From Aldrovandia affinis (Eukaryota > Chordata > Actinopteri > Notacanthiformes > Halosauridae), in assembly GCA_029706075.1 (NCBI GenBank), contig JAINUG010000039.1, positions 2,459,001 to 2,523,000 of the forward strand: a DNA stretch of 64,000 nt, in the 5' to 3' direction. The translations under genes and the position numbers were made by a program. Below the pieces are notes generated by a model, which worked only from the letters and a program-made list of their open reading frames with translations, did no database searches and was not told the DNA's origin. Shown one piece after another: positions 23,781-35,575 of the stretch (the stretch's first letter is position 1; the number at the start of each line of letters is the position of its first letter).

Positions 23781-24960
23781 CATTTCGGTGGGGAATGCTG
23801 TCTAAGAGGCACTGTTCCGATGGGGAGTATTTTTAGTTTGTTTGGCTCCAGTGTATCTCCCCTGCCTGATGGTGGCGCTGTCTCGCCTCCGTTTTGAAGA
23901 GCCCCATCGGACCCTGTCTCAAGGGGTGGGCCGGGCCCGGGGCGAGTCAACCTACGCAGGGCCTAGCTGTTAACGCGATGGCATCATAGCCTTAGCAACT
24001 GCTTAGCAACCATTGTCTATAATAGCCAACCCGTCATTTAAGAAATTATTATTATTATTTAAATATATGTTTCTCCTCTCACCGCGGGGCCCGTGAAGGG
24101 CGGGACCTGGGGCGGTCGCACCGTTGCCCCCCACAAAGGCGGCCCTGTCTGCTAGACCTTAGCACACACGGGCGTAAAGCGAGGGGAGTGCACTGCTCTC
24201 TCTCTCTACGGGAATCTCACAGAAGAGGGGTCATTTCCCCGCTGCAGCTGACCTACCGTTTGGCCAAGCCTCATTAGATCCATCATTATCTCGCGAAGAG
24301 CACATCTCGGTAAAATGTGCTCCCCGCACACGGCGTAGTTATGGCTCCGCGTGCAATATTGAGACGGGTGCCAAAGGTCCTGCCGCCTCCAATTGTTTCA
24401 ATACTTGAAACAATTGGAAACGTGACGGGCGAATACCCGCGTGAATACGTTTTGACTGGGGTGGTGCGTCTAATCCTCTCCCACTTCTACATGTCGTTTA
24501 CCGAAGCAGGAGCTGCGGTGATGGAGATGAGAAACAATGTAATAATGCTTCAAGAAGATATTTTATGACAGAATAGAATGCTTTACTGTCCCCGAATGGC
24601 GCTCATAATAACGTTGAACGGTGAGGGTAAACATAGCAGCGCCGTAAAATAAACAATATACACAGCGCTCAAAAACAACACCGCACTGTTGTTGTCAGGA
24701 GGCGTTGGCGGGCATATGGGCGTGGGATTATTTCAAATGAGAGAAATTACTTCTACTAATCAAATTTCTTCCATTATTCTTTAATCGCTCGTAATTTTAT
24801 CACATTCGGCTTCATAATTTAGTTACTGCGCTAACTGATTATCGGGCTGCTGGTAAAGATCCTTTGCAAATGTGATTTGTAAAAGTGTTAGGACAGCCAA
24901 ATCCACCTTGAAAAATCTTCTTTAGAAAATAAAGATTATACTCTGGAGTTCTGAATAATA
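23781..24960. other. Intergenic; G/C-rich repeat-like block and short hairpin
   Basis: The segment at about 24083-24160 (GGGCCCGTGAAGGGCGGGAC and 'ttgccccccacaaaggcgg') looks like part of a dispersed repeat. A perfect 14-bp hairpin lies at 24388-24418. An ATG-started 75-codon frame at 24341-24568 has no domain that I recognise and no neighbouring splice evidence. Confidence 0.4.
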
Positions 24961-24969
24961 ACATATCTG

Positions 24970-25305
24970 TGTGTATTTGTGTGTGTGTGTGTGTGTGTGT
25001 GTATGCATGCTTCTGAGTGTGTTTTTGTATTTGTGTGTGTGTGTGTGTATGTGTGTGCATGTACATGCATGTATCTGTGTAAGTGTATGCATGTGTATGT
25101 ATCTGTAAATGTGTGTATGCATGCATGTGTGTGCATGTGCATGTCTCTGAATGTGTTTGTGTGTGTATGTGTATGTGTGTGTGGTTCTTAATGTGTGCAT
25201 ACTCTATGTGTCTGTGTGCAATTTCTAAGAGTGTGTGTGTGTCTGTCTGTGTGTGTGTGTGTGTGTGTGCGTGCATGTGCTTGTGTGTGAGTGTGTGCGC
25301 GTAGA
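24970..25305. repeat. (TG)n compound microsatellite
   Basis: Long TG-rich tract with ATG/CATG interruptions (24970-25305). It generates cysteine/valine-rich and histidine/threonine-rich ORFs on the two strands, none of them genes. Confidence 0.9.
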
Positions 25306-25619
25306 TGACCAACTGCAATTAAAGCCCAGTGAAATTGCAACGGCATCCTCTGTCAATTTGGGAGGGTGCAGACTGCCGGCCGTCGCTGCTCCCCCCTCTG
25401 CAGCCCACCCGCCATCTGTGCAGGGCTGACCATCGAACAGAGGGGGCGCTGCACTGAGGCGGGGAACACCGTGGTGATTTTCAGACTCCACTACTACTGA
25501 ATTCTGTACATCTAGCTAATTATCATCAACACTGCCTACTTACTCAACACTATATATCCCTGCTTACTCCATAATTATTTTTTATTTTTTTTAAATGTAT
25601 GACTAACCTTTTCCTTCCC

Positions 25620-25795
25620 AGTCTTACAGGTATGGTACGCAGCTGTCTGCAATGATGTCTATCGCTGTATTACTGCACTGATCTCTTGCGTGAACTATGA
25701 TTGTTCCTACCATGTATTTATGCACATCTTGTAAGTCGCTCTCGATAAGAGCGTCTGCTAAATGCTTAAAATGTAAATGTAAAATGTGACGCTCC
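25620..25795 (+). mobile_element. Headless tail, probably a LINE 3' end
   Basis: The tail GTAAGTCGCTCTCGATAAGA and GCGTCTGCTAAATGC (25733-25770), followed by (AAATGT)n, is the tail of SINE families T and A. Here it is preceded by unrelated sequence ('attactgcactgatctcttg') without A or B box. That is what a 5'-truncated copy of the partner LINE would look like. No reverse transcriptase is left. Confidence 0.55.
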
Positions 25796-28700
25796 CATGG
25801 GGCGGTGACAACAGTCGGCACTGGCGCAGACGAGATTCAATTCTGGAAAAAGGGAAAAGATCCCGCACAGAGTTTGATGCTCCCAAACTGAGTTTTAGCC
25901 ACTGCACCACAGAGATAATTTTCTGAGCAACTTTGGTGCAGTGAATAAACTCATTTTGGGACCATGTGTCTAACGGTGTGCGGGATATTTTTCCTTTTTG
26001 TGATCCGTCCGTGTCCCGGCACCAGTGTCTGTTTGTGGACATGTATATTATACGCCCCGATACAAGATTAAATTATGGACCAATGGGATGCATCAATGCA
26101 CCAAGGGCAAGCGCTTCAGCAAGATATTTACATAGACAATGCAAAGCTACTCCAGCAAAGCACATCAGGTTATATTGAGAGTATGGCTAACAACTTTGTA
26201 CAATAATGAAATCTAGGCCTGCAGCCTTGTGTGGCTGCTTAAGCATTTTTTATAGTGAATTTTACGTAGCTGTACATGCATGTATATATTATGTCTCCCT
26301 ACTGCTGTAGCTGTCTGAACCTGACAGCGGGAAAGGAGCGGGAGCAGGTTACCGTGACGAGAAACAACTGAGTCAGAGAGAGCTTTTAAACACTTCCCTC
26401 CTCCTCCTCTTCTCTCCCTCTCTCATTTTTTTTTAATTCAGGTTTTTTTCATTGGAATGACTAAAACCATTTGGAATGCCCAGCGTTGCATTGCAAAGCC
26501 TCTCTCTCTCCCTCTCTCTTTCTCTCTTTCCCTCCCTCCTTTTCTCTCCCTCTCTCTCCCCCTCTGTATCTCTCTCTCCCTCTCTCCCTTCCTCTCCCAT
26601 CACAGCTCCGGGTAAGCACTCCTGTAAGGCCACTGACAGACAGAAATATGGGTTTGATTCGCCTCACGAAGAGGCCCAATCATTACATGGAGCCCCAGGA
26701 CCCAGCTCAATTATTCACCTGCAGTATTTATTGATCAAATCAAAGCTAAACAGCATAGATTTTTCCTTCTTTAATAACATCAGAGGGAACGATGTGATGA
26801 GATACAAAATTCTGATTGCGCATCTCGCAACAGAAATCAAGCGAACGGTGGAGTTGATTTGCCTCTTTGTCTCCTGAAGAAACATACTGTTATTAGTGTT
26901 GACTGGTCTGGTGCGAACAGACATATGGATGCATTTTTTGAGTTCCTTATTAATGATTGCAACATCAAAATAACAAATAGTCATATACGGCACTAAGGGC
27001 ATATTAGAAATAGGAATTAGTTCAATAATGGTAATGATTCAGGGATGGGAATAGCTCTCCCAAGGCAGAGAAGTTTTTGTCATTCCAGGGCTTTGGTAGA
27101 ATCAGGTTAGTTACTGTTCTTGGCTTCAACTCAGTAAAATACAGTGGAAGTTATTCTGTGCTCTACTGACTCAAGTTGATTCATAAATGTTCTCAGGGTG
27201 CTGAAGTGAGAATATAACTTTAGAAATGAAATAAATGCCAGGACTCACAAAAATGTTACATTCTTTGTAAATATCCCTATTGTTTCTATAAAATTAAATG
27301 TACAAATATTTATAAAGAATTGCACATTTTGTGAGTGCCGGACTTTCTTTGATTTATAACTTTATTGTAACTATAATAGCCTGCTAGATACAATATATAT
27401 TCTAATATATATTATATATATATATACATATCATATTTTATATATTAAGTAGAAAGATTTGGAATGGCTAAAATCGCCTTGCATTGGAAGTGCTATTATC
27501 CTCCCTGCAACTGTACAAAAGTTTCTCATCACAAATATCGACAATGACTTAAATTCCCGCAGACAATTCAATTCAATTCAATTTTCCCTGTGAAAACAAA
27601 GTCTGTCAGAAATCGTAAGACCTTTCCCACGGTTGGACCGTGGCTACGTGTTGTCCCTCGCCATCGACAGTGACGATCCCCATTCAGGCCAAGCAGGGGA
27701 GGTTCATCCTTGGTTGGTATTTACAGGCTCATTTTTACAAGCAGTTCAATGGGCGGGAGGACAATCGAGTAGCCTACAGTAAATGTACGGTGTGTATATA
27801 CATTTCTGGGTGCTGCCAGACAGGATTTACAACCAACTGCACACGGTTTAAATCAAATAGGAAGTCAACCAGCCTGTCTTTGTATGAAAAGACTGTGAAA
27901 TAAATGCTATGCCCAAAGCAGTAGATGCATCCTTGTGTTGTCCTATCGATGTGTTCTTGAAAAATATAGCTCACCTCAGTTCACCCAAAAGCCTGAAAAG
28001 AGTCAACTGAGAAAAAGCAAGACAATAAAAGCAAACATTATTACATAATTTTACTGCATGCATTGTCCAATCCTGAAATTAAACCGCCTTCAAAATGTGC
28101 ATCAGACCCCCGTGCATGTTTTCAACCCCTGCCACTCACATACCTTCATAAACAATAAACAATAAAGTGACATTTTAGGAAAGATATTAATGGCCTTCTC
28201 TCCATTTTATCCTGACCCCATCTCATAAATGACCTGAAAGAAGGTACAAGAGTAGGATGGATAAAGTCTGTTTTTCCATTGGATATGTCATATTTATGAT
28301 GGTACGATTGCTATTGAACGCCTTGTTTGCGTTCGATGTTGCACACCGTTTCACAACGGCCTCACGGGAATGTTTGTTCCAGCTTAGTGGGCATGTCGGG
28401 GCTGTGTCCAGAAGCGGAGAGCGATGCATTCAGCTATTGATATCACACCAAGCAGTCGCCCTATCAGCAGTCACAGTAACAGTGCCCTGCAGCTGTACGT
28501 TCAATGCAGAATCATTTCAGTGTACAAAAACAGTTTTCAACATTTTCCCTGCTGCTAAACACACCCCAGGAGTTGTGACCGGGGAGGCTCTCTCTGTGTT
28601 AGGTGGCCAGAGTGTGATGCATATGTCTCGGCTGCTGTCTCACAGCCATGGCTGCTGCTGTCCCGCGATTGGCTGCGGTTTCTGTGCCGGGCGTGAGCGG

Positions 28701-28958
28701 CGCTGCGGCCTGTTCCTCGTCAGGCGTTGCGGCGGATCAAAAGCAGCAGCGGAGCGTTGTCACGACTCCCCCGCAGGGGGTTGGCTGGCGGGATTCCCCG
28801 CGGGCCGCGAGGCTGCAGATACCGCCCCCCTCGTCTTCCGTCCGCCTCAAACCACCCCGGACCCAGACATCTATCGCAGTCATTCATCTGATGACGGACA
28901 ATGCAATCTAAGTTAATTGAAGTCTCCCTTCCCAGGAGGCCATGTGACTTCATTAAAG
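25796..28958. repeat. Intergenic; (CT)n at 26498-26600 and minor repeats
   Basis: A CT-rich microsatellite lies at 26498-26600 and a TA tract at 27398-27430; AATTC is repeated at 27563-27582. The block 28640-28910 is GC-rich with CpGs and contains an ATG in good context at 28648, but no splice donor or domain ties it to a known gene. Confidence 0.45.
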
Positions 28959-29153
28959 CGGGGGTCCTCAATCCTGGCCCCGGAGGGCCCCAGGGCACGC
29001 TGGCTTTCGCTGTCGCTCAGCATTTATCATCGATCAATGAGAGCAGTTGATTACACGGTTAACTTGTCTCACCTGGCTTCTTGTGTCTGCACCGCTCGAT
29101 GATTTTAAGGTGATAGCAAAAACCAGCGTACGCTGTGACTCTCCAAGACCACT
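28959..29153. mobile_element. Fold-back non-autonomous DNA element (hAT-like)
   Basis: The left arm (GGGCACGCTGGCTTTCGCTG and flanks, 28985-29020) and the right arm (about 29110-29150) are imperfect inverted copies. The left end 'ggggtcctcaatcctgg' is typical of a common teleost hAT-type miniature element. The interior carries 'gcagttgattacacggttaa'. No coding capacity. Confidence 0.6.
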
Positions 29154-29242
29154 GCTCTGATGCGCAGATCTTCAAAAATATATTCAATGTATTATGTCAT
29201 ATTGTTGGGTATTATGCCATGTGTTGTGTCATAATGCAGTGC

Positions 29243-29340
29243 GTTCCCATTGGGGCCACTTATACTGGAAAATGTATGCATTCACTACTGTAAGTCGCTT
29301 TGGATAAAAGCATCTGCTAAATGGCATATATTATATATGA
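29243..29340 (+). mobile_element. SINE family A, 5'-truncated
   Basis: Starts in the region after the B box (TTCCCATTGGGGCCA) and keeps the full spacer and tail (CTGTAAGTCGCTTTGGATAA), ending in a TA-rich stretch. Confidence 0.8.
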
Positions 29341-31019
29341 TATTATTGTGTAACGTATGTCCCGTACATTTCACCTCAAATATATTCTGTGTGTGGGATG
29401 AGCCCAATAATCAGCCTATTTGTGACACAGCACTGTACTGAAAGTGTCAAAAAGCCATCACTGATAAACTTGTCTTACTGGACACGTTGTCGGGAAGCAA
29501 TGATTGGTTAATCAACTTTTGTTTAAAATTCGATATGAAATGGCAATAATCTTTATTAATGTGTGAACATAACATTGTGGTGGGGGTGTGTAGGCACCGT
29601 GGTGGACAACCTGCGCCGGATACAATTTGACAATAGCGGGAATAAAACAGCTGGGCTAGAATTATGAAAGCCCATTATGCGTGGTTCTACACATAATCTG
29701 TCTGTGTTAATATCTCTGTCACTCTGCACTCCCCTGAGGGGAGAGTTTCATCGCTGCAAACCGTGCAGAGAATTATTCTCTCAAGCACACTCATAAACAC
29801 ACACGTGCACACACGTACCCCTGCCCCCCATCCCCGTCCCCCTTCCCCCCATCCCCGTCCCTCTGAAAGAGGTCCCCTTTGGCCACTCAGCCAACCACTT
29901 CTTCCTAATTAGTGCACCGTGCGATGGCTTCAAAGAATCAGGAGCGACAGAGCTCACTGGAGTCACAGAGCTCTGGTTTTCAGTGGGTGTGTGCGCACGA
30001 GATAAGGTGCACCATTGTTCCGGGCTCCTCCAATCATGCACTACTGCATGTGTGGTCATGCTGCTTGTGAGGCCAACGGGTGGGCCTTTGCCAGGAACTG
30101 AACAGACTATGATTATTTGATAATGTCGCTGTAATTTTGCGCACGTCAGATATGGCCCTTCTCATCATATTAGATACAACTGTTTGTTTTTTGTTAAATA
30201 TCCTGAGTCATTTTGTTTACAGGGGGATTGGTTTATTATGGATTTTTTGTAAGGAATTAGAGCAGTTCTGGTGATGGGCATGTACCCTGCGCCAGGGAAA
30301 CATAAAAAATGCAAAGGCTCGTACCAATCAACAGTGATAATCAGCGGGGGAGAATGCCAACAAGACAAACAGTTCCAACAAAGCCTAATCGAAAGCATTT
30401 ATTTTTAAAAGATTAGTTCCCAGTGACTCTGCCTTTGCCAGATGGTGGGGAATGCAGCGTTCTTTGTTTAATATGATTTAATTAATTAAAATTGTTGAAA
30501 TGTACATTGTCAACTAGGGGGGGCGACAATGATATCCAAATATTTGCAGGTGAAGTTTGAATGACGTTTACAAGGTATTGCGGTCCATTACGATGATCCA
30601 TGCACTAATGCCAAGCCGGCACTCTGTAAATCAATAGTCGAGGGGAAGGAGTCCAGGGGAAGAGGGAGAACCAGGGCCTGCGCTTAAGGGTATGTCTGCA
30701 AAAAATCAATACACAAGATAAGTCCATCATACACTAAAGCAGAGTTTATATGAGACTGAGAAATGTATGACCTTTAAAACTCATACAGGTTTTTTAATTT
30801 CTGTGAATTGATCAAGTGCGACAAACTTTAAAATTCACCCACTGTAGGCTTGGCTCCAGGGAGGCTCAGTTGTTAAAGACATGTGCTGAGCCCAGTAGCC
30901 TAAAAATCATTAGCCTATGTCTGTCATATACATGCAATATTTATCAGAGAACGGTCCTGGCTTTTTTTAATACAGCGCAGAAGCATTATTTCCACTGTGT
31001 GTAGCCTGGATGTCGTGAA
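29341..31019. other. Intergenic, nothing recognised
   Basis: A short duplicated phrase CCCCATCCCCGTCCC occurs at about 29826 and 29847. No gene is supported. Confidence 0.4.
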
Positions 31020-31023
31020 CCTT

Positions 31024-31027
<4 letters not shown>

Positions 31028-31066
<39 letters not shown>

Positions 31067-31072
31067 TATATA
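31028..31072. repeat. (AT)n microsatellite
   Basis: Near-pure AT repeat immediately beside the A-rich end of the SINE at 31076-31410. Confidence 0.9.
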
Positions 31073-31075
31073 TAT

Positions 31076-31410
31076 TTTTTTTTTCTTAAAGATTTAGTTT
31101 TTTCCCCATTTTCTCCAATTATACCCTCTTTTTATGTCAACTATCTCCTCCTGAGACCAGCAGTGACAAAGGCGATACCCCGCCTCCTCCGAGTCGGAAC
31201 TCGCCAAGCTGTCAACTGTAACTCCGGGACACATAGAGCCACTCTTATATGCAGCAAGCTCATATTGGCTTCCCTCCCCCCTTCCTGGGGCGGACAGCCA
31301 ATTGCTGCCCCCTATTGGCACTCCCGTGGCCGGTGGAATCGAACCCTGGTCGCAGTAGGCAGCATGCATCCCGGTCAGACGCTCTGACCGCTACGCTACC
31401 CGGGAGGCCA
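31076..31410 (-). mobile_element. SINE family S, full-length copy
   Basis: On the minus strand it begins GGCCTCCCGGGTAGCGTAGC (from 31410), with A-box GTAGCGTAGCGGTCAGAGCG and B box GGTTCGATTCC (31335-31345 as its complement). It continues through GCTGTCCGCCCC and ends with AGAGGGTATAATTGGAG-like sequence and an A-rich tail. Confidence 0.8.
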
Positions 31411-31628
31411 TAATGTTTTAATTGGGCAGTCACTTCCAGGTTTAAACATCAACTTGCATTGATTCAGGCAGGTTTTCTTTTTTAAATGCCTTGGAGTTAG
31501 GTAGAGGAGTATTAATCGTGCTATTTAAAGTTTGCAGGCCATTAAACCACATTTACCGGAAGCTTCCTGCAGGGAGGATACAACAGACATGTTAATATTG
31601 GAGTCAACAGAGGAAACACTGACTCAGT

Positions 31629-31659
<31 letters not shown>

Positions 31660-32010
31660 CTCTCTCTCTCCCTCTCACAAAATTCATCAGGAGTATAATT
31701 GGCAAACAATACAGTTTCGATTTTCAATAGCCATGATTGTGTGCCGTAGACTACAGTGCCTCTGCTTTTATCTGAACAAATATTTTCAACAACATTAATG
31801 ATGTGATTGGCTGTAACAAAAACCGGCAAACACAGGGGGTCCCCAGGACCAAGGATGAGAACCACTGGTTTAAGACGAAAAGCAATCTGTCACTGACACC
31901 TTGGTGGGCTGGAGAATGGTTTGTTTCTGTAGAAAGAAGTGGAGACTGAACTGCCAATGAAATATTACTATTTTCTTGCCAGAACTATCTCAAAATAATA
32001 TATATATATA
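31411..32010. repeat. Intergenic; (CT)n at 31628-31676 and repeat end near 31830
   Basis: A CT microsatellite lies at 31628-31676. The phrase 'ccaggaccaaggatgagaaccactggttta' (31845-31874) resembles the terminal part of the hAT-like fold-back repeats. Confidence 0.5.
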
Positions 32011-32014
32011 TACA

Positions 32015-32478
32015 CAGTACCAGTCAAAAATGTGAGTACACCTTCCATCTGGATTATGGCTAATCGGGCACTCCTTCATTCTTCAGCAAGATAACAACCT
32101 GAAACACACCTTGAAGTTGCCCAAGAACTATATGGTAAGGGAGAAATGTGAAGGACAACTGGACAGAAGAATCAAAGCAAAACAACCCATAAGTGTGTCT
32201 GGGAATTACTGCAGGAGAGCTGGGAAGACATGTCGTGTGATTTCCTGCTGAAACTTACGAACCGAATGGCCTGTGTTTGTGAGGTTGTTATCAAGGCAAA
32301 GAGTGGCTATTTTGAGGAATCCAAGATTACATTTTCTTGAACATTGCTTTGATGTTCCTTTTGTTTATTGTTACATGTGTTTTTTGTCTTTTTCAATTAC
32401 TTACAGAAAATTGTACGGTGTAAAACATGAGATAAACCTAGTTTCCACTAGGTGTACTCAAACTTTTGACTGGTACTG
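32015..32478 (+). mobile_element. Internally deleted Tc1 element
   Basis: The ends CAGTACCAGTCAAAAATGTG (32015) and TTTTGACTGGTACTG (ending 32478) are inverted copies flanked by TA repeats. Inside, on the plus strand, scraps of the transposase carboxyl half remain: a QQDN-like motif near 32089 and an 'IKAKSGYFEESKI'-like end near 32291-32330, with a frameshift between. The amino-terminal half and the catalytic region are gone. It is a different family from the element at 17059. Confidence 0.85.
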
Positions 32479-32501
32479 TATATATGTATATACAGTATAT
32501 A

Positions 32502-32950
32502 CACTACCGGTAAAAAGTTTTAGAACACCCCCATTTTCCAGTTTTTACTGAAATTTAAGCAGTTCAAGTCCAGTGAATAACCTGAAATTGTACAAAGGTA
32601 AGCAGTAAATGTGTTAACCCACGTTAACCCATTACTTGTTCCCTGAAAAGGGCCTTTTTATATAACTCTGAAATGTACATCATTTTTCAGTTTTTGGTAG
32701 CCTAAACTTTTTTTAACCTCAGTTTACTGCTTACCTTTGTACCATTTCAGGTTATTCACTGGACTTGAACTGCTTAAATTTCAGTGAAAGATTCTGTGAG
32801 GAGGAATGGTCAAAAATCCCCCCAATATGTTCACCAATCTCATACAACACCATTGACCACTCCATGCCAACTACATGCCAGTCGACAGCCATTTGCTCAA
32901 ACTCAAGGGTCATAACTGTTTCTAGATTCCATGCCAACTTCTGCTCTTAA
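32502..32950 (+). mobile_element. Tc1 remnant with 63-bp inverted repeat
   Basis: The left end CACTACCGGTAAAAAGTTTT (32502) follows TA and resembles a Tc1 inverted-repeat end. Segments 32547-32609 and 32723-32785 are inverted copies of 63 bp with about one mismatch, separated by 113 bp. After them a short frame (32786-32850, 'CEEEWSKIPP'-like) resembles a Tc1 transposase carboxyl end. The right terminus is not clear. Confidence 0.7.
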
Positions 32951-33235
32951 TTATTTAATTAGACCAATCATTTGTGTAATCTGACATTTTAGCAAAATGC
33001 ATTGATAAGCTTGTGAATGCCAAGCTGTTGTTGTGGCTGTTCTTGTGTCCCTATATGTAATGTTTTATTGTGGTCTGATCTATGAGCGAAACGGTGTTGA
33101 TGTATACAGCTAATAGATAGATTGTTTATTAGCCACACGGTCAAGGCCGGTGGAATTTGTTTTCGGTCCAGTATGTTATACTCTGCAGCACAAATACATA
33201 AATGTACAACAGCAGACAATCCACATATTATCACG

Positions 33236-33345
33236 ATTGTCACGATTTATCTCATTAGCTAGTTGAGCCAGTGTAATCAGTGGAAACAAAAACCTGCATT
33301 CACACCGGCCCTCCAGGAACGGACTTACCCACCCCTAGTCTAACT
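33236..33345 (-). repeat. hAT-like repeat end
   Basis: The phrase CCGGCCCTCCAGGAACGGAC with 'aacaaaaacctgcattcaca' upstream is the reverse of the head of the repeat seen at 20701. Only one side is visible. Confidence 0.45.
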
Positions 33346-34360
33346 GAACACCACACTTGGGAGGAGTGCCTCCACAGCAACGGACATCAGATCTAATTTA
33401 AGGAAAGATAAAACTCAGTCAATTGGGGAAATTATCTGAAATTCAATTCACAAATTTAAAACTGCCCATAATGTTCTAAAGGCATTTTTCAATTTCCTGA
33501 ATTGAAGTGGAATTGACTCCCAGCCCTGTCTCCGCACTGCCCACCAGGGAGAGTGCTCATTAGCCCCACAGTGTTCTATCATAGTGTACTATCACAGACA
33601 AGAGGCCATATTCTGCAACGGGTCCCTGTTCTGGGGCATCATATGACTGGCCATTGAAAGAAAACAGGGGCATTGATTGAAAACACAACAACCCACCTCT
33701 CAGTCAGTCAGTTCTCTTTCCCACAGATCGGTGGAGAAAAAAAAAACCTGACAACCCAACATTGTTAGGACAGCTTTCTCACAGGGTGGCCCTTATTGAT
33801 TGTGTAAATCTACGTGAAGCTCCAGGTCGGTGCACCCCCTGGAGGCTTGAAAGAGACAGGAAATGCTGCCCCCACCACCGCCCCTCTTTGAAGAACACTT
33901 CAAGGCCAGAAATGAGAATGAAATGAACCAGAGGATGCACATCAGTGGAAATAATAAGCTGTGACACTCTCTCTCTCCTTAAAAAAAAAAAAATCTTCCA
34001 CAAATCTGTGGTGGCAAGGGCTACAAAAGAATGCTTGTTCCAGTTTTTTTCATATAGTTTGGAGTGAAGGGTGTGCAGTTTGTTGTCTTCCCATCATTTG
34101 GTCGATTTTATATATTAAATGAAATGATGGACTTTTATAGATTAGATTTTGTGCGGGTCCCCCGATCCATGGCACACTAGATGTAGGTTTTATATGATCA
34201 AGAAAGAGAGGAGCAGGATATTAATGGCAGCACAAAAGATGCGCACAGTCATGAGACTACATCAAATCTAATCAACACTGTCACTAATACTAAATATGAA
34301 AACTAAGCAATGTAATACATTTCTTAACACACCTGTAAATAAGCAGCCAGCCTTATGAGC
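33346..34360. other. Intergenic, nothing recognised
   Basis: No gene or repeat recognised. Confidence 0.4.
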
Positions 34361-34600
34361 TCTTTTTCTTTCTTTAATTTTTTTATTTATTTCTAATTTC
34401 AAATTTCCCAATTTGGTTGCCAATTATACCCTCTAATTATCTCAATTCACCCTCCCCCACGAGTCCGCCGCCCGTCCTCCGGGTCGAGACTCGATTTCCG
34501 GGCCGATTATAGCGGACAGCTAAAGGCCGCCTCCGATCGGGGCTGACGACCTGGTGGAGACGCGGGTTTCGAACCGCGTCCGTGACAGGCAGTGAGGTGC
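34361..34600 (-). mobile_element. SINE family S, shortened copy
   Basis: Carries the T-rich end, CCAATTATACCCTCT hallmark (about 34421-34435), GCGGACAGC block and a B box (GTTTCGAACC, 34564-34573). The A-box side is lost after 34600. Confidence 0.7.
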
Positions 34601-34859
34601 TTCTTCTGAAACAATTCAATGGCTCAGTGAAGTGAAGTGATTGCATAGTGCATCACGGGTCAACTGAATTTGGCCAATCAGCCAAATTTCAATCAGAAAA
34701 ATGAATATTTGGAATGCAACAGCTACCATTATAAGACAATGCAGCAGTTTTAAAGTTTTAAATCACAAATGAAACTGTAGCTAAAAAGAAATCAAACATG
34801 TGACCACGAATCAACTATAAAATAGCTATTAAGAAACTACTGTGTGATTTTTCATTTCC

Positions 34860-35100
34860 TCCTAATTTTTTTATTTTTGACTAATAATGATGATATGATT
34901 TAATGTATTTTAATCTTGGAGTGTAATGATTGTGTATGATGCCTGTCATGTTTATGACTGTACTGTTGCCTGTCTTCTATTGTTACCTACCCAGGGACAA
35001 CATATTTACATTTAGCATGATGGCTAATTCTGGGACAGCCAAGTGACTGTGCACTGTCCCTCTCAAATGAACAATTAAAATAAAATAAAATAAATCTAAG
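34860..35100 (+). mobile_element. Probable LINE 3' end with (AAAAT)n tail
   Basis: The phrase 'ctacccagggacaac' then 'tttagcatgatggctaattc' and 'tgtgcactgtccctctcaaatgaa' followed by (ATAAA)n at 35078-35095 looks like the 3' end of a fish LINE. I recognise the pattern but cannot name the clade, and no reverse transcriptase is present. Confidence 0.5.
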
Positions 35101-35560
35101 ATGACAGATACTATGCTAATCTTAAATTGTAATTATAAAAAATCTTGGGCATATATTTTAGTGAGAAACCCGAAAGGCTTCACGTCTTCTAGGGCCTTCC
35201 TGTGACAATTATTTACAAATATTTAGAATTCAAGGGACAACTCACGGGTACAAAAGTAACAAATGAGGTAAAACGCAAAACAAAATTGTGAAACAAACAA
35301 ACAAACAAACAAAAAACAAAACAAACAAAAAACAAGCTAAATGACAAAAACACGACACAAATACAAATACAATTTGGAAAACAGTGGTGCCTGGGAAATA
35401 CTAATAACCGCTACACAGCTGTTGCAGAACGGTTTCAAACACCCTCACATTCATGTGGGTTTAGTAATGCGTTTTTACGTAAATCGCATACAGTCTGCTC
35501 TTTCTGCCGCTATGAATATTCGCGAGGCAGTATGTTGTAAAAAAAATCGCTTGGTAAGGA
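35101..35560. repeat. Intergenic; (CAAA)n at 35292-35335
   Basis: A CAAA-type microsatellite lies at 35292-35335. The rest up to the cask promoter has no recognised feature. Confidence 0.5.
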
Positions 35561-35567
35561 AATGCAA

Positions 35568-35575
35568 TGACGTCA
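35568..35575. promoter_or_regulatory. Palindromic CRE (TGACGTCA)
   Basis: A full consensus cAMP-response element, TGACGTCA, about 1 kb before the cask start codon and about 460 bp before the predicted transcription start. CREB/ATF factors bind this site. A CCAAT box in reverse (ATTGG) follows at 35626-35630. Function here is inferred from position. Confidence 0.5.

Noticed and set aside
24839..25318. 159-codon minus-strand frame
   Set aside because: Reads through the (TG)n tract; low-complexity His/Thr product.
28257..28916. 219-codon plus-strand frame
   Set aside because: No recognised domain; starts from a non-ATG codon and its second half reflects a GC-rich patch. The patch itself is noted as a weak finding.
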